Positions 17,590-26,653 of a stretch of DNA of 64,000 bases are shown one piece after another. Position 1 is the first letter of the stretch; every line of letters begins with the position of its first letter. The notes under the pieces were generated by a model. That model saw nothing but the letters and a program-made list of their open reading frames with translations. It was not told the origin of the DNA and did not search any database. The position numbers were made by a program, and so were the translations under genes. The stretch comes from Mesobacterium_A sp034670065 (GTDB taxonomy: Bacteria > Pseudomonadota > Alphaproteobacteria > Rhodobacterales > Rhodobacteraceae), in contig JAXMOG010000001.1 of NCBI GenBank assembly GCA_034670065.1, forward strand, positions 434,001 to 498,000. Reading direction: 5' to 3'.

Positions 17590-18399
17590 CTATTGCAGTG
17601 TAAGGCGGCGAGGCAATCCCGCAATCTTGCGCTGTTTTTGTACGGCATCCGATTGCGGGGCCACAGCCCCGTAAACCGCACATCCCAAGGTTTGCTGCAA
17701 CGCGCCGATCAGATCGCTGACCGTCTCACTGCTGGTGTAAATACCGCCGGTTTGGTCTGCCAAGCACCGCGCCACGGTGATACCCGCGGAATATTCTTGA
17801 TCGCCCTTCCCGCCGGGAAAGGCAAAATGCCGCCCCCGCAGTTTGAACCCAATCACATGAACGGTGATCTGTTTGTCGGCTGCCAGTTGCGCGGCCAATT
17901 CACAGGGGGCGCCATCACAGGTGTCTTTGCCATCGGTGATCAGCACAACAACCCCTGGTTCGTCGGGATCGCCGGTTTCCATTAAAACCCGTGCCGCCAA
18001 TGCCACCGCCTCTGTCAGCGGCGTTTCGCCCGAAGGTTCCAGACCGGCGACTTCGGCGATCAGGCGATCCGCAGAATCAGCCATAGGTGCAAAGCGCAAA
18101 TCGATATTGGCACAGCTGTCTTCCGCACCGGGTCCATATACGATCAACCCCAACCGGCGGAATGGCGCGATGCGCGGAGCAACCTGTCGGACCGCCTGGC
18201 GCGCATCAACGATTCGCGGCATGTCCAACCGGTTGAACCCCATTTCCCCCATTGATCCGGACCCATCAAAGACCAACATCGCATCCAGGTTGCACGCCTG
18301 TTGTGACACCGCCTGAAAAGGCAGCAAAGCGGCACAGATAGCGGTCAAAGTGCAGGCGGACCAATGACGTGACGCGCGAATGATTTTTGGGAGCGACAT
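17590..18399 (-). CDS. Secreted von Willebrand factor A domain protein
   Basis: The 269-residue protein has a signal peptide (hydrophobic TAICAALLPFQAVSQ) and then a VWA domain with a complete MIDAS metal site: DGSGSMG, the threonine in SGETPLT, and ITDGKDTC. Four or more cysteines (ACNL, DSCAN, TCDGAPC, LGCAV) suggest disulfides in the periplasm. VWA domains mediate metal-dependent protein contacts. No partner gene is adjacent, so its role is unknown. Confidence 0.85.
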   Translation of the reverse strand: MSLPKIIRASRHWSACTLTAICAALLPFQAVSQQACNLDAMLVFDGSGSMGEMGFNRLDMPRIVDARQAVRQVAPRIAPFRRLGLIVYGPGAEDSCANIDLRFAPMADSADRLIAEVAGLEPSGETPLTEAVALAARVLMETGDPDEPGVVVLITDGKDTCDGAPCELAAQLAADKQITVHVIGFKLRGRHFAFPGGKGDQEYSAGITVARCLADQTGGIYTSSETVSDLIGALQQTLGCAVYGAVAPQSDAVQKQRKIAGLPRRLTLQ

Positions 18400-18586
18400 A
18401 CGAATTAACGTTCCAAATCGCGGCGATCATGTAAAGAAAAACAGCGCAAGACTCGATCTAAGTCGTAGATGAAACTTGCGTCAACTCTGGTTGTATTTTT
18501 GCATCACCCACCGCCCCAAACCACCAAATCTTGACCCACAGCACCTTTTTATTGCAACATGCAGTGCGCGGCAGGTGCCCAAGAAT

Positions 18587-18595
18587 TTATCCACA
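18587..18595 (+). promoter_or_regulatory. Consensus DnaA box upstream of dnaB
   Basis: The sequence TTATCCACA is an exact match to the strict DnaA-binding consensus and lies 69 bases before the dnaB ATG. A single box does not make an origin; it is more likely a regulatory site for DnaA in the helicase gene promoter. Confidence 0.5.
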
Positions 18596-18663
18596 AGATA
18601 TACATTTTGCCCTGACCCGGACCTACAGCTAAAGACGGGGTTGGGTGAGAAGTGGGGACAAAG

Positions 18664-20151
18664 ATGAACGAAGTGGCTACGTTTAATCCGACCGGCGTCG
18701 AGGTACAGGCGGCGGATACAACACCCAATTCTATCGAAGCCGAACAGCAATTGCTGGGCGCCCTGCTGACCAATAACGATATCTATGATCGTGTTGCCTC
18801 GATCATTACGGCCGCTCATTTTTATGATCCGGTACATGCGCGCATTTTCGAAGTGGCTGCCTCGCGGATTTCCAAAAACGCGCTGGCTTCCCCCGTCACC
18901 CTGAAGGCCTTTTTTGAGGAAGACGAAGGCCTGAAGGAACTTGGCGGCACGGCTTATCTGGCGCGTCTGGCCGGTTCTGCGATCAGCTCTTTCGCGGTGC
19001 GGGATTACGCGCAGCTGATCTATGATCTGGCCGTGCGCCGGGATCTGATGTCATTGGGGCGCGATATTGCCGCCCGCGCCAGCAAGGTGGAAATCGATTC
19101 AGATCCGCGCGAACAGATCGTGTCCGCCGAACAGGCGTTGTACAAATTGGCCGAACAGGGCCAGACCGAAGGCGGCTTTCAGAGCTTTCTGCGCGCTGTC
19201 ACAGATGCGGTTAACGTCGCCAATGCCGCCTATCAGCGCGAAGGCGGGCTTGCCGGTGTGTCGACCGGATTAACCGATATGGACAAGAAGCTGGGGGGTC
19301 TGCATTCGTCGGACCTCTTGATCTTGGCCGGTCGTCCCTCGATGGGCAAAACGTCATTGGCGACCAACATCGCGTTTAACGTGGCCAAGGCGTATAAAAA
19401 GGGCATCCGCCCCGACGGTACCGAAGGCACTATCGAAGGCGGCGTTGTTGGGTTCTATTCGCTTGAGATGAGTTCTGAACAGCTGGCCGCGCGTATTTTG
19501 TCGGAAGCGTCAGAGGTGCCCTCGGAACAAATTCGCCGCGGGGACATGACCGAAGAAGAGTTTCGCCGGTTTGTAGAGGCCGCCAAGAGCTTGGAAGCCT
19601 GCCCACTTTACATTGACGACACCCCCGCCATTCCAATTGCGCAATTGGCCGCCCGCGCGCGCCGTTTGAAACGGACGCATGGGTTGGATGTGTTGATCGT
19701 TGATTATCTGCAACTGGTCCGCGGCACCGCCCAAAACAGGGTGCAGGAGATTGGTGAAATCTCGATGGGCCTGAAGGCGATCGCAAAGGAACTGAACGTT
19801 CCCGTTATTGCATTGTCACAGCTCAGCCGTACCGTTGAAAGCCGTGACGACAAGCGCCCGCAGCTTTCTGACTTGCGGGAATCGGGTTCTATCGAACAAG
19901 ACGCCGATGTTGTGATGTTCGTGTTCCGCGAAGAATATTACGCCGAGCGGGAAAAACCTTCGGATGACCGTTTGGATGAAATGGCAGCTTGGCAAGAACG
20001 GATGGAGCGTCTTCACGGCAAAGCCGAAGTCATCATCGGCAAACAGCGTCACGGCCCGATTGGCACGGTGGAGTTAAGCTTCGAAGGGCGGTTCACCCGC
20101 TTTGGCAACCTTGTGAAACCTTGGCAAAACTCTGGCGACGACAACTACTAA
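18664..20151 (+). CDS. dnaB: Replicative DNA helicase DnaB
   Basis: DnaB is the hexameric helicase that unwinds DNA at replication forks. The N-terminal domain opens with NSIEAEQQLLGALL, the Walker A motif is RPSMGKTSLA, and the RecA core includes LIVDYLQLVRG and SQLSRTVESRDDKRPQLSDLR. At 495 residues it is normal for alphaproteobacteria. I start at the ATG at 18664 (MNEVATFNP), preceded by GGGGAC. It converges on the CobS-like gene with 6 bases between the stops. Confidence 0.97.
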   Translation: MNEVATFNPTGVEVQAADTTPNSIEAEQQLLGALLTNNDIYDRVASIITAAHFYDPVHARIFEVAASRISKNALASPVTLKAFFEEDEGLKELGGTAYLARLAGSAISSFAVRDYAQLIYDLAVRRDLMSLGRDIAARASKVEIDSDPREQIVSAEQALYKLAEQGQTEGGFQSFLRAVTDAVNVANAAYQREGGLAGVSTGLTDMDKKLGGLHSSDLLILAGRPSMGKTSLATNIAFNVAKAYKKGIRPDGTEGTIEGGVVGFYSLEMSSEQLAARILSEASEVPSEQIRRGDMTEEEFRRFVEAAKSLEACPLYIDDTPAIPIAQLAARARRLKRTHGLDVLIVDYLQLVRGTAQNRVQEIGEISMGLKAIAKELNVPVIALSQLSRTVESRDDKRPQLSDLRESGSIEQDADVVMFVFREEYYAEREKPSDDRLDEMAAWQERMERLHGKAEVIIGKQRHGPIGTVELSFEGRFTRFGNLVKPWQNSGDDNY

Positions 20152-20157
20152 GCCGCT

Positions 20158-20925
20158 TTAAAACAACCAGATCGCACCGATATACACGCCCAGTGATGAA
20201 ATTTGCTGGACCGCCCCTAGCGTGGCGCCGGTGTATCCGCCCAGCCGGGCAAGGACCGTCAGGCGGATCGCCTGCCCCATCACAATGCTGACGGTGATCG
20301 CACCAATTGCCGGTGCAAGACCCACGGTAGCGACCAGCATCGCCAACAAGGCAATAGCGGTCGCCAAACCTATCCGATACCCATCTGGCGTCACCGGCAA
20401 GGCCACACGGCGGCGCATTTTTTCACGTACATCGCGGGTTGTGAATTGGGTATGGATCACGGCCATTCGGCTTATGCCGTTCGCAGCGATCAGTAAAACT
20501 GCGCCCTGCAACGGGGTTAACGCTGCAATCAGGCTGGCCGTCAATGCAAGGGTCAGCCCAAGCGCCATAGCACCAAAAGCACCCGCTTGCCGGGACCGAA
20601 TGCGCCGCAGCGCCTGCCGATGACTGCCATCATGGCCCAAGGTTTCGGCCGTTATGGCCAGTCCACGTTCGTGAAAGCCACCGGTCAGCGTGACCCCCAT
20701 CGACAGCGCCAACAGCGCTGCGGCCAGGGGCGGCAACGAATGCACAGCAGGCAACCAGATGATCGCCGCAGCCACACCGATTAATGTGCCGACCAGTGGG
20801 AAATACTTTGCAGAGCGAACATTCAAGTCATCCGAATGCGGCAGATGCGCAGGCACCGGCACGCGCGTCAGAAACTTCACCGCCAACAAGAACAGGATCA
20901 GCTCTAGCGCCAGTCTTTCTTTCAT
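20158..20925 (-). CDS. CobS-like membrane protein lacking the acidic active-site motif
   Basis: The 255-residue multi-helix protein matches adenosylcobinamide-GDP ribazoletransferase (CobS) in layout: FLTRVPVPAHLP, KYFPLVGTLIG, TLTGGFH, GAFGAMALGL, and a C-terminal LGGYTGATLGAVQQ. In CobS the motif after TGGFH is DGLADTxDG and a later one is MRDSRxG; here they read ERGLAITAETL and IRSRQAG, so the conserved aspartates are gone. It may be a paralogue with changed function or an inactive enzyme. No other cobalamin gene is nearby. The ATG at 20925 follows AAGGGCC. Confidence 0.7.
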   Translation of the reverse strand: MKERLALELILFLLAVKFLTRVPVPAHLPHSDDLNVRSAKYFPLVGTLIGVAAAIIWLPAVHSLPPLAAALLALSMGVTLTGGFHERGLAITAETLGHDGSHRQALRRIRSRQAGAFGAMALGLTLALTASLIAALTPLQGAVLLIAANGISRMAVIHTQFTTRDVREKMRRRVALPVTPDGYRIGLATAIALLAMLVATVGLAPAIGAITVSIVMGQAIRLTVLARLGGYTGATLGAVQQISSLGVYIGAIWLF

Positions 20926-21090
20926 TATCAAGGCCCTTTCAAACACCACCTTGGCACGACAATGCCCCCAATCACAATTGAGCAGTGTTGTGGCCAGACG
21001 ATGTTAGCGCGCACGAAACGCTGGGTAATTTTGGACGGCACAAAACGCATTTCCGCTTGACCCATGTGCAGAACATGCCAAACAACATCT

Positions 21091-22128
21091 ATGGCACAGG
21101 CAACGTTAACGATAGATTTGTCAGCTATTCGCGCCAACTGGCGGGCGCTGGCATCCAAAGCACAAGCCGAAGCAGGCGCGGTGGTCAAAGCCAACGCCTA
21201 TGGGTTGGGTGTGAAACCAGTGGCGCATGCGCTGGCCGAAGCAGGCGCGCGGCGCTTCTTTGTTGCCGTTGCAGAGGAAGGTCGCGCCTTGCGGCAAACC
21301 TTGGGCGAAGGGCCTGAAATCTTTGTTTTCTCTGGGCATATGCAGGGCGACGCTGATCTGATCCGCGGCTCACGTCTGATCCCGATGTTAAACTCTGTCG
21401 ATCAGATGTTGCGCCATTTCGAATGCCTGCCCGGCCATCCCTTTGGCATTCAACTGGACACCGGCATGAACCGGCTGGGGATGGAGCAATCCGAATGGCG
21501 GGCGGTTCGTTCCATCGCACTTGCCCAAAACCCGCGCTTGGTGATGAGCCATCTGGCCTGCGCTGATGCGCCAGACCACGCGATGAACCGCTATCAATTG
21601 CAGACCTTCACCGAAATGACAGGTGGTCTGAAAATACCGCGATCATTGTCGGCAACAGGTGGCATTCTGTTGGGACCGGAATATCACTTTGATGTCACGC
21701 GCCCCGGTATTGGCCTGTATGGCGGCTTGCCGTTCAGCGACGCAGTGCCCGTCGTCACGCTGGACATTCCCATTGTTCAGGTCCGCGATGTGGTTGCCGG
21801 CGAAAGCGTTGGCTATTCCAACACTTGGGTGGCCCGCAAACCATCGCGTATTGCAACGCTCAGCTCTGGCTATGCCGATGGGATCATTCGCGCGATGGGG
21901 CCCAAAACGTCTGTCTGGGCGGGGGATCAACCCTGCCCCGTCGTTGGCCGCATTTCGATGGATTTGATCGGCATTGATGTGTCCGAGCTGACCACCGTCC
22001 CAGAAACCGTAGAGCTGCTGGGCCCACATCAATTTGTGGACACTCTGGCAGATGGCGCAGGCACGATTGGCTATGAGATCCTGACTTCGTTGGGAAATCG
22101 TTATCACCGCAGGTATATCGGCGCATGA
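21091..22128 (+). CDS. alr: Alanine racemase (Alr)
   Basis: Alr makes D-alanine for peptidoglycan using PLP. The PLP lysine is in VVKANAYGLG, the conserved HFGIQLDTGMNRLG-type segment is present as FGIQLDTGMNRLG, and the catalytic tyrosine region is VGYSNTWVA. The 345-residue start at 21091 (MAQATLTIDL) matches the family start. Its stop overlaps the mlaE ATG (ATGA), so it shares a transcript with the lipid-transport genes that follow. Confidence 0.93.
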   Translation: MAQATLTIDLSAIRANWRALASKAQAEAGAVVKANAYGLGVKPVAHALAEAGARRFFVAVAEEGRALRQTLGEGPEIFVFSGHMQGDADLIRGSRLIPMLNSVDQMLRHFECLPGHPFGIQLDTGMNRLGMEQSEWRAVRSIALAQNPRLVMSHLACADAPDHAMNRYQLQTFTEMTGGLKIPRSLSATGGILLGPEYHFDVTRPGIGLYGGLPFSDAVPVVTLDIPIVQVRDVVAGESVGYSNTWVARKPSRIATLSSGYADGIIRAMGPKTSVWAGDQPCPVVGRISMDLIGIDVSELTTVPETVELLGPHQFVDTLADGAGTIGYEILTSLGNRYHRRYIGA

Positions 22129-22907
22129 GCGTAACAAATTGGCTGGGCACGCTTGGACGTGCCGTTCTGGCCGCACTGGCGTCCGTTGGGCGCGTGACAC
22201 TGTATGGTCTGGATACCATTCGTCATATTTTGACTCCACCCTTCTACGGGCGTGAATTCGCGGGCGCGTTGCTGCACATTGGCTGGCTGTCGCTGCCGGT
22301 TGTTGGCCTGACCGCGCTGTTCACCGGCGGGGCGCTGGCGTTGCAAATCTACGCAGGTGGCGCACGGTTCAATGCCGAGGCTGTCGTGCCGCAAATCGTG
22401 GCCATTGGTATGGTACGCGAATTGGGCCCGGTTCTGGTTGGATTGATGATCGCGGCGCGCGTCACCTCTTCAATCGCCGCAGAAATTGCCACGATGAAAG
22501 TGACCGAACAGATCGATGCGTTGGTCACGCTGTCTACCCATCCAATGAAATACCTGACTGCGCCACGTGTTTTGGCCGCATTGCTGGTGGTCCCGTTGTT
22601 GGTGGGTATCGGCGATGTGATCGGCATCATGGGCGGCTGGGCCGTTGCTACGGGCAACCTTGGCTTCAATTCTGCTACCTATCTCAAAAACACGGCAGAG
22701 TTCCTTGAACTTGCTGACATTTTGTCTTCGCTGGCCAAGGGCGCGGTCTTTGGCTTTCTGTCTGCGCTGATGGGCTGTTACTTTGGGATGGCATCGGGCC
22801 GTGGCGCCCAAGGTGTTGGACGCGCCACTAAGGGCAGCGTCGAGGCGGCGGCAGTTTTGATCCTGGCGGCGAACTTCCTTCTGACGGGGGTGTTTTTCTC
22901 GGTATGA
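22125..22907 (+). CDS. mlaE: MlaE family ABC transporter permease
   Basis: The 260-residue protein is the inner-membrane permease of an Mla-type phospholipid transporter that moves lipids between inner and outer membranes. Typical segments are GGALALQIYAGG, IGMVRELGPVLVGLMIAARV, EIATMKVTEQIDAL and the C-terminal VEAAAVLILAANFLL. It overlaps alr and mlaF by four bases each (ATGA). No mlaD, mlaB or mlaC lies nearby. Confidence 0.92.
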   Translation: MSVTNWLGTLGRAVLAALASVGRVTLYGLDTIRHILTPPFYGREFAGALLHIGWLSLPVVGLTALFTGGALALQIYAGGARFNAEAVVPQIVAIGMVRELGPVLVGLMIAARVTSSIAAEIATMKVTEQIDALVTLSTHPMKYLTAPRVLAALLVVPLLVGIGDVIGIMGGWAVATGNLGFNSATYLKNTAEFLELADILSSLAKGAVFGFLSALMGCYFGMASGRGAQGVGRATKGSVEAAAVLILAANFLLTGVFFSV

Positions 22908-23650
22908 TCGAAATGAAAGGTGTCAAAAAGTCTTTTGGAAACAACCACGTATTGCGCGGTGTAGACCTATCGGTATCGCGCGGGACGTCTTGTGTTATCA
23001 TCGGTGGTTCCGGCACAGGCAAATCCGTCACAATCAAATGCGTGCTGGGCCTGATCCATCACGACGGCGGGTCCATCACGGTTGACGGGCAGGATGTAGG
23101 TGCCGGGGACCGCGATGCCTTTTTGGCCCGGTTTGGAATGCTGTTTCAGGGCGGTGCGCTGTTTGACTCCTTACCTGTCTGGCAGAATGTTGCCTTTCGA
23201 TTGTTGCGCGGCTCGTTAAAGCGGCCGCTGGAAGAAGCCAGACAAATCGCCATCGAAAAGCTGCGCCGTGTGGGATTGAAACCCGAAGTCGCTGATAAGT
23301 TCCCCGGTGAACTGTCCGGCGGGATGCAAAAGCGCGTTGGCCTGGCCCGTGCCATCGCGGCTGATCCTCAGATCATCTTTTTTGATGAACCCACCACTGG
23401 CCTGGACCCGATCATGGCCGGGGTGATCAACGATCTGATCCGCGAAATCGTGGTGGAAATGGGGGCAACCGCCGTTACGATCACCCATGATATGAGCAGC
23501 GTTCGCGCCATTGCCGATACCGTAGCCATGCTGCATGACGGGGTGATCAAGTGGACGGGCCCAGTGTCGGAAATGGACAATACATCAGACCCTTATGTCC
23601 AACAGTTTATTCATGGCCGCGCTCAGGGCCCCATCGAAGCTGTGCGATGA
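22904..23650 (+). CDS. mlaF: MlaF family ABC transporter ATP-binding protein
   Basis: This 248-residue ATPase partners MlaE. Walker A is GGSGTGKSV, the signature is LSGGMQKRV and Walker B is IIFFDEPTTGLDP, all with the MlaF-specific wording. The short C-terminal extension after the core (QFIHGRAQGPIEAVR) is the region where MlaF dimers interlock in known structures. It is coupled to mlaE and to the next membrane gene by ATGA overlaps. Confidence 0.93.
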   Translation: MIEMKGVKKSFGNNHVLRGVDLSVSRGTSCVIIGGSGTGKSVTIKCVLGLIHHDGGSITVDGQDVGAGDRDAFLARFGMLFQGGALFDSLPVWQNVAFRLLRGSLKRPLEEARQIAIEKLRRVGLKPEVADKFPGELSGGMQKRVGLARAIAADPQIIFFDEPTTGLDPIMAGVINDLIREIVVEMGATAVTITHDMSSVRAIADTVAMLHDGVIKWTGPVSEMDNTSDPYVQQFIHGRAQGPIEAVR

Positions 23651-24042
23651 ACTACGCCGGATTGCCCTTTCAACCAAACGAAGTCGTTCTGGTGATGCTG
23701 GTCTTTCAGCGCTTTGTCTTTCTGGAGGTTCTGGCCGTGATTGCCCTGTTGCGTGTTATCCTGGGTGTCGGCTGGACACGTTGGCCTGCTCTGGCCGCCC
23801 TGTTGGTTGCGTTGACCGGGTCCGTCACTGTTTTCGGTCCGGCCCTTGGGTTTAACGGCCCGATCTATGCCGCTGCAGCCCGCTGGATGGTCAAGGGCGG
23901 TGGTATGGCACCGTTGATGCTGGGGTCAGGGTTGATGTTTCTTTCCATGTTGTCGCCGCGCCGACGTGGCAAATGGCTGGACTTGATCAACTTGCTGTTG
24001 GCCGCCGGGCTTGCGGTGTTGTGGATCGCCACCATGTATTAA
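23647..24042 (+). CDS. Four-helix membrane protein, unknown function, in the mla operon
   Basis: The 131-residue product starts at an ATG overlapping the mlaF stop. It is hydrophobic, with about four segments (VLVMLVFQRFVFLEVL, LAALLVALTGSVTVFG, PLMLGSGLMFLSML, LLLAAGLAVLWIA). No family is recognised. Tight coupling to mlaF suggests a role with the lipid transporter or the neighbouring PqiA-like protein, but that is inferred only from position. Confidence 0.65.
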   Translation: MNYAGLPFQPNEVVLVMLVFQRFVFLEVLAVIALLRVILGVGWTRWPALAALLVALTGSVTVFGPALGFNGPIYAAAARWMVKGGGMAPLMLGSGLMFLSMLSPRRRGKWLDLINLLLAAGLAVLWIATMY

Positions 24043-24065
24043 GCGCCGCATCTTTCGGAGCTTTC

Positions 24066-24506
24066 ATGTTGCGTTATCTGAACCTGTCTTTGTTGTTTCT
24101 GTACCCCGTGTCCTGGTTTGCCCCCTTGATGCGCGCCGGTTTGTTGCCCCTGTTCGGGCTCAGCGAAATCAGTGTGGTGACCGGGCTAAAGTCCTTGTGG
24201 GGGTCGGACATTTTTCTGGCGATGCTGGTGACCATTTTTGCGCTGTTTGCCCCGTTTCTGAAAACGCTTGGGTTGGCGCTGGTGCAATTTAAATGGCTGG
24301 ATACGCGCGCCCTGCCCGCGCTGAACATACTGGGCAAACTGGCCATGGCCGATATTTTTCTGATTGCGGTCTACATCACCCTGGCCAAGGGCATTGGCGT
24401 GGGCCGCGTTGAAACGGCTTGGGGGCTTTATCTGTTCACCGCCTGCATATTGCTATCGATGGGGATCGGAATAGCCGAACAGCGCTTGGCAAAGCAGCGC
24501 GGTTAG
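24066..24506 (+). CDS. Paraquat-inducible protein A (PqiA)-like membrane protein
   Basis: The 146-residue membrane protein resembles a single PqiA/YebS-type module. It has a hydrophobic start, then LWGSDIFLAMLVTIFALFAPFLKTL, a conserved LNILGKLAMADIFLIAVYI, and a closing GLYLFTACILLSM. It lacks the zinc-finger cysteines of full PqiA. PqiA works with MCE-domain PqiB proteins in lipid transport, which suits its place after mlaEF. I start at the ATG at 24066. Confidence 0.72.
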   Translation: MLRYLNLSLLFLYPVSWFAPLMRAGLLPLFGLSEISVVTGLKSLWGSDIFLAMLVTIFALFAPFLKTLGLALVQFKWLDTRALPALNILGKLAMADIFLIAVYITLAKGIGVGRVETAWGLYLFTACILLSMGIGIAEQRLAKQRG

Positions 24507-24521
24507 GGCAACAAGCCTAGC

Positions 24522-25889
24522 ATGGCCAAAAACTCTCTGCGATTTGTCTGTCAGTCCTGCGCCGCCGTCACCAGCAAATGGTCCGGGCGGTGTGAATCCT
24601 GTGGTGAATGGAACTCCATCGCCGAAGAGAAACCACTCTCGTCGGGCCCTTCCAAAACTGGACTGGGCAATGTGCGGGGCCGTCGTGTTGCCCTGACGGA
24701 CTTGGCAGCCAAAGAAACACCGCCACCACGCACGCAAAGCGGGATCGATGAATTGGACCGTGTCCTTGGCGGCGGTTTGGTTTCGGCCTCTGCCATTTTG
24801 GTCGGCGGGGATCCGGGCATTGGGAAATCAACCCTGTTGCTTCAAGCCGCAGCACGTTTTGCCCAAGCGGGCCTGCCGACTGTCTATGTGTCCGGCGAAG
24901 AAGCAACAGCCCAAGTCAGAATGCGCGCGCAACGATTGGGTTTGGCGGATTCGCCGGTGCGTTTGGCCGCAGAAACCAACCTGCGCGATATCCTGACCAC
25001 GATGGAAGCTGAAAAGCCGAAATTGGTGATCATCGATTCCATCCAGACAATGTGGGCCGATCAGGTAGACAGCGCGCCGGGCTCTGTATCCCAGGTGCGC
25101 GCCGCCGCGCATGAGCTGACAACATTTGCAAAACGCAACGGTGTCAGTGTGGTGTTGGTGGGACATGTCACCAAAGAAGGCCAAATCGCCGGGCCGCGTG
25201 TGGTTGAGCACATGGTGGATACGGTTCTGTATTTCGAAGGCGAACGTGGCCATCAGTTCCGCATCCTGCGCGCCGTGAAAAACCGGTTTGGCCCCGCCGA
25301 CGAGATTGGTGTGTTTGAGATGACAGGCGGTGGGTTGGCCGAAGTTACGAACCCCTCGGCGCTGTTTCTGTCTGAGCGCGGCGAACCTTCGCCCGGATCG
25401 GTCGTGTTTGCCGGAATCGAAGGCACCCGCCCGGTTCTGTGTGAGTTTCAGGCCTTGGTCGCCCCGTCGCCACACAGCCAGCCACGGCGCACCGTCGTGG
25501 GTTGGGATGGCGGACGATTGGCCATGATTCTGGCGGTTCTGGAAGCGCGCTGCGGCATCCCCTTTACCGGGCTGGATGTATATTTGAACGTCGCTGGCGG
25601 TATGAAAATATCTGAACCGGCGGCAGACCTTGCTGTGGCGGCGGCGCTACTTTCAGCGCGCGAAGACACGGCTTTGCCTGCTGAGACTGTCGTTTTTGGC
25701 GAAATCAGCCTATCAGGGGCCTTGCGTCCTGTCGGCCAAACCGAAAATAGGTTGAAAGAGGCGCAGAAACTTGGTTTCTCCGCCGCAATTGCTCCATCAG
25801 GGGGCAAAGCGGCCGCGAAAGGCGGGATCAGGCTCACACAGATGAGCGATCTTGCAGCGTTTGTGGGCGAGATTTTCGGCGCTGGATAG
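24522..25889 (+). CDS. radA: DNA repair protein RadA
   Basis: RadA is a RecA-like helicase that processes recombination intermediates. The 455-residue protein has the N-terminal C4 zinc finger (CQSCAAVTSKWSGRCESCGEW), Walker A GGDPGIGKSTL, the RadA-specific KNRFGPADE motif, and a C-terminal Lon-like domain (GLDVYLNVAGGMKISEPAADLAV is its core region). All expected parts are intact. It follows the PqiA-like gene by 15 bases. Confidence 0.96.
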   Translation: MAKNSLRFVCQSCAAVTSKWSGRCESCGEWNSIAEEKPLSSGPSKTGLGNVRGRRVALTDLAAKETPPPRTQSGIDELDRVLGGGLVSASAILVGGDPGIGKSTLLLQAAARFAQAGLPTVYVSGEEATAQVRMRAQRLGLADSPVRLAAETNLRDILTTMEAEKPKLVIIDSIQTMWADQVDSAPGSVSQVRAAAHELTTFAKRNGVSVVLVGHVTKEGQIAGPRVVEHMVDTVLYFEGERGHQFRILRAVKNRFGPADEIGVFEMTGGGLAEVTNPSALFLSERGEPSPGSVVFAGIEGTRPVLCEFQALVAPSPHSQPRRTVVGWDGGRLAMILAVLEARCGIPFTGLDVYLNVAGGMKISEPAADLAVAAALLSAREDTALPAETVVFGEISLSGALRPVGQTENRLKEAQKLGFSAAIAPSGGKAAAKGGIRLTQMSDLAAFVGEIFGAG

Positions 25890-25916
25890 CGCAGGGGCAA
25901 AAGGCAGGACGGGCAG

Positions 25917-26489
25917 ATGGAAGGCTTTACAGCAATCGATGCAGTTGTGGCCGTGGTGATCGTACTTTCGGCACTACTGGCATATTCACGCGGTTTGGTA
26001 CGAGAGATCATGGCGATCGTTGGATGGATCGCGGCGGCCATTTTGGCCTTTATTTTCGCACCGCAGGTTCAGCCTCTGGTCAAAGAGTTGCCGGTCATCG
26101 GTGAATTCCTGTCAGACAGCTGCGAACTGTCGATCATCGCGGCCTTTGCGGCTGTGTTCGCGTTGGCACTGGTTATTGTGTCGTTGTTTACGCCGGTGTT
26201 TTCATCGGTTGTGCAACGTTCCGCGCTTGGCGGGCTGGATCAGGGTCTTGGCTTTCTGTTCGGCGTGGCGCGCGGTGTTCTGTTGGTGGCGGTTGCATTC
26301 TTTGTGTACGATACGGTTGTCACCACGCAGCAGTTCGAAATGGTTGACAACAGCCGGTCCGCCGCTGTGTTCCAACAATTTACCGGCCGGATCGAAGAAC
26401 AAGACCCAGAAGCCGCTCTTGGCTGGGTAACGCAGCAATATGAACAGCTGACAAATGTTTGTGTCCAACCAAGCGGCAGCGACACCTAA
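25917..26489 (+). CDS. cvpA: CvpA family membrane protein
   Basis: The 190-residue protein has four hydrophobic segments and the CvpA pattern: DAVVAVVIVLSALLAYSRG at the start, REIMAIVGWIAAAILAF, and a central ALGGLDQGLGFLFGVARG. CvpA is linked to colicin V production and envelope homeostasis in other bacteria. It precedes purF here, the same neighbour as in E. coli. A terminator-like hairpin follows. Confidence 0.88.
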   Translation: MEGFTAIDAVVAVVIVLSALLAYSRGLVREIMAIVGWIAAAILAFIFAPQVQPLVKELPVIGEFLSDSCELSIIAAFAAVFALALVIVSLFTPVFSSVVQRSALGGLDQGLGFLFGVARGVLLVAVAFFVYDTVVTTQQFEMVDNSRSAAVFQQFTGRIEEQDPEAALGWVTQQYEQLTNVCVQPSGSDT

Positions 26490-26503
26490 AGCGCTGTGTT
26501 TTC

Positions 26504-26530
26504 GGGCGTGGCGCTATGCGCCCGCCCTTT
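26504..26530 (+). terminator. Probable cvpA terminator
   Basis: An imperfect stem GGGCGTGGCGC / GCGCCCGCCC around a TAT loop is followed by TTT, 15 bases after the cvpA stop. One base bulges from the stem, and the T-run is short, so termination may be partial. Confidence 0.4.
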
Positions 26531-26653
26531 ACGTCAGTTCAAATTCAATTGTACCGATAGCAAGTGTGAACATCGCGTGACACTGCCGAATATTGGGCTT
26601 AAGACAGGCCCAAATTGCCAACAGGATTCGGAGCGGCCCCCTTGCCCGATCGT

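Noticed and set aside
18400..18663. Replication origin near dnaB
   Set aside because: There is only one exact DnaA box and no AT-rich unwinding tract with further boxes.
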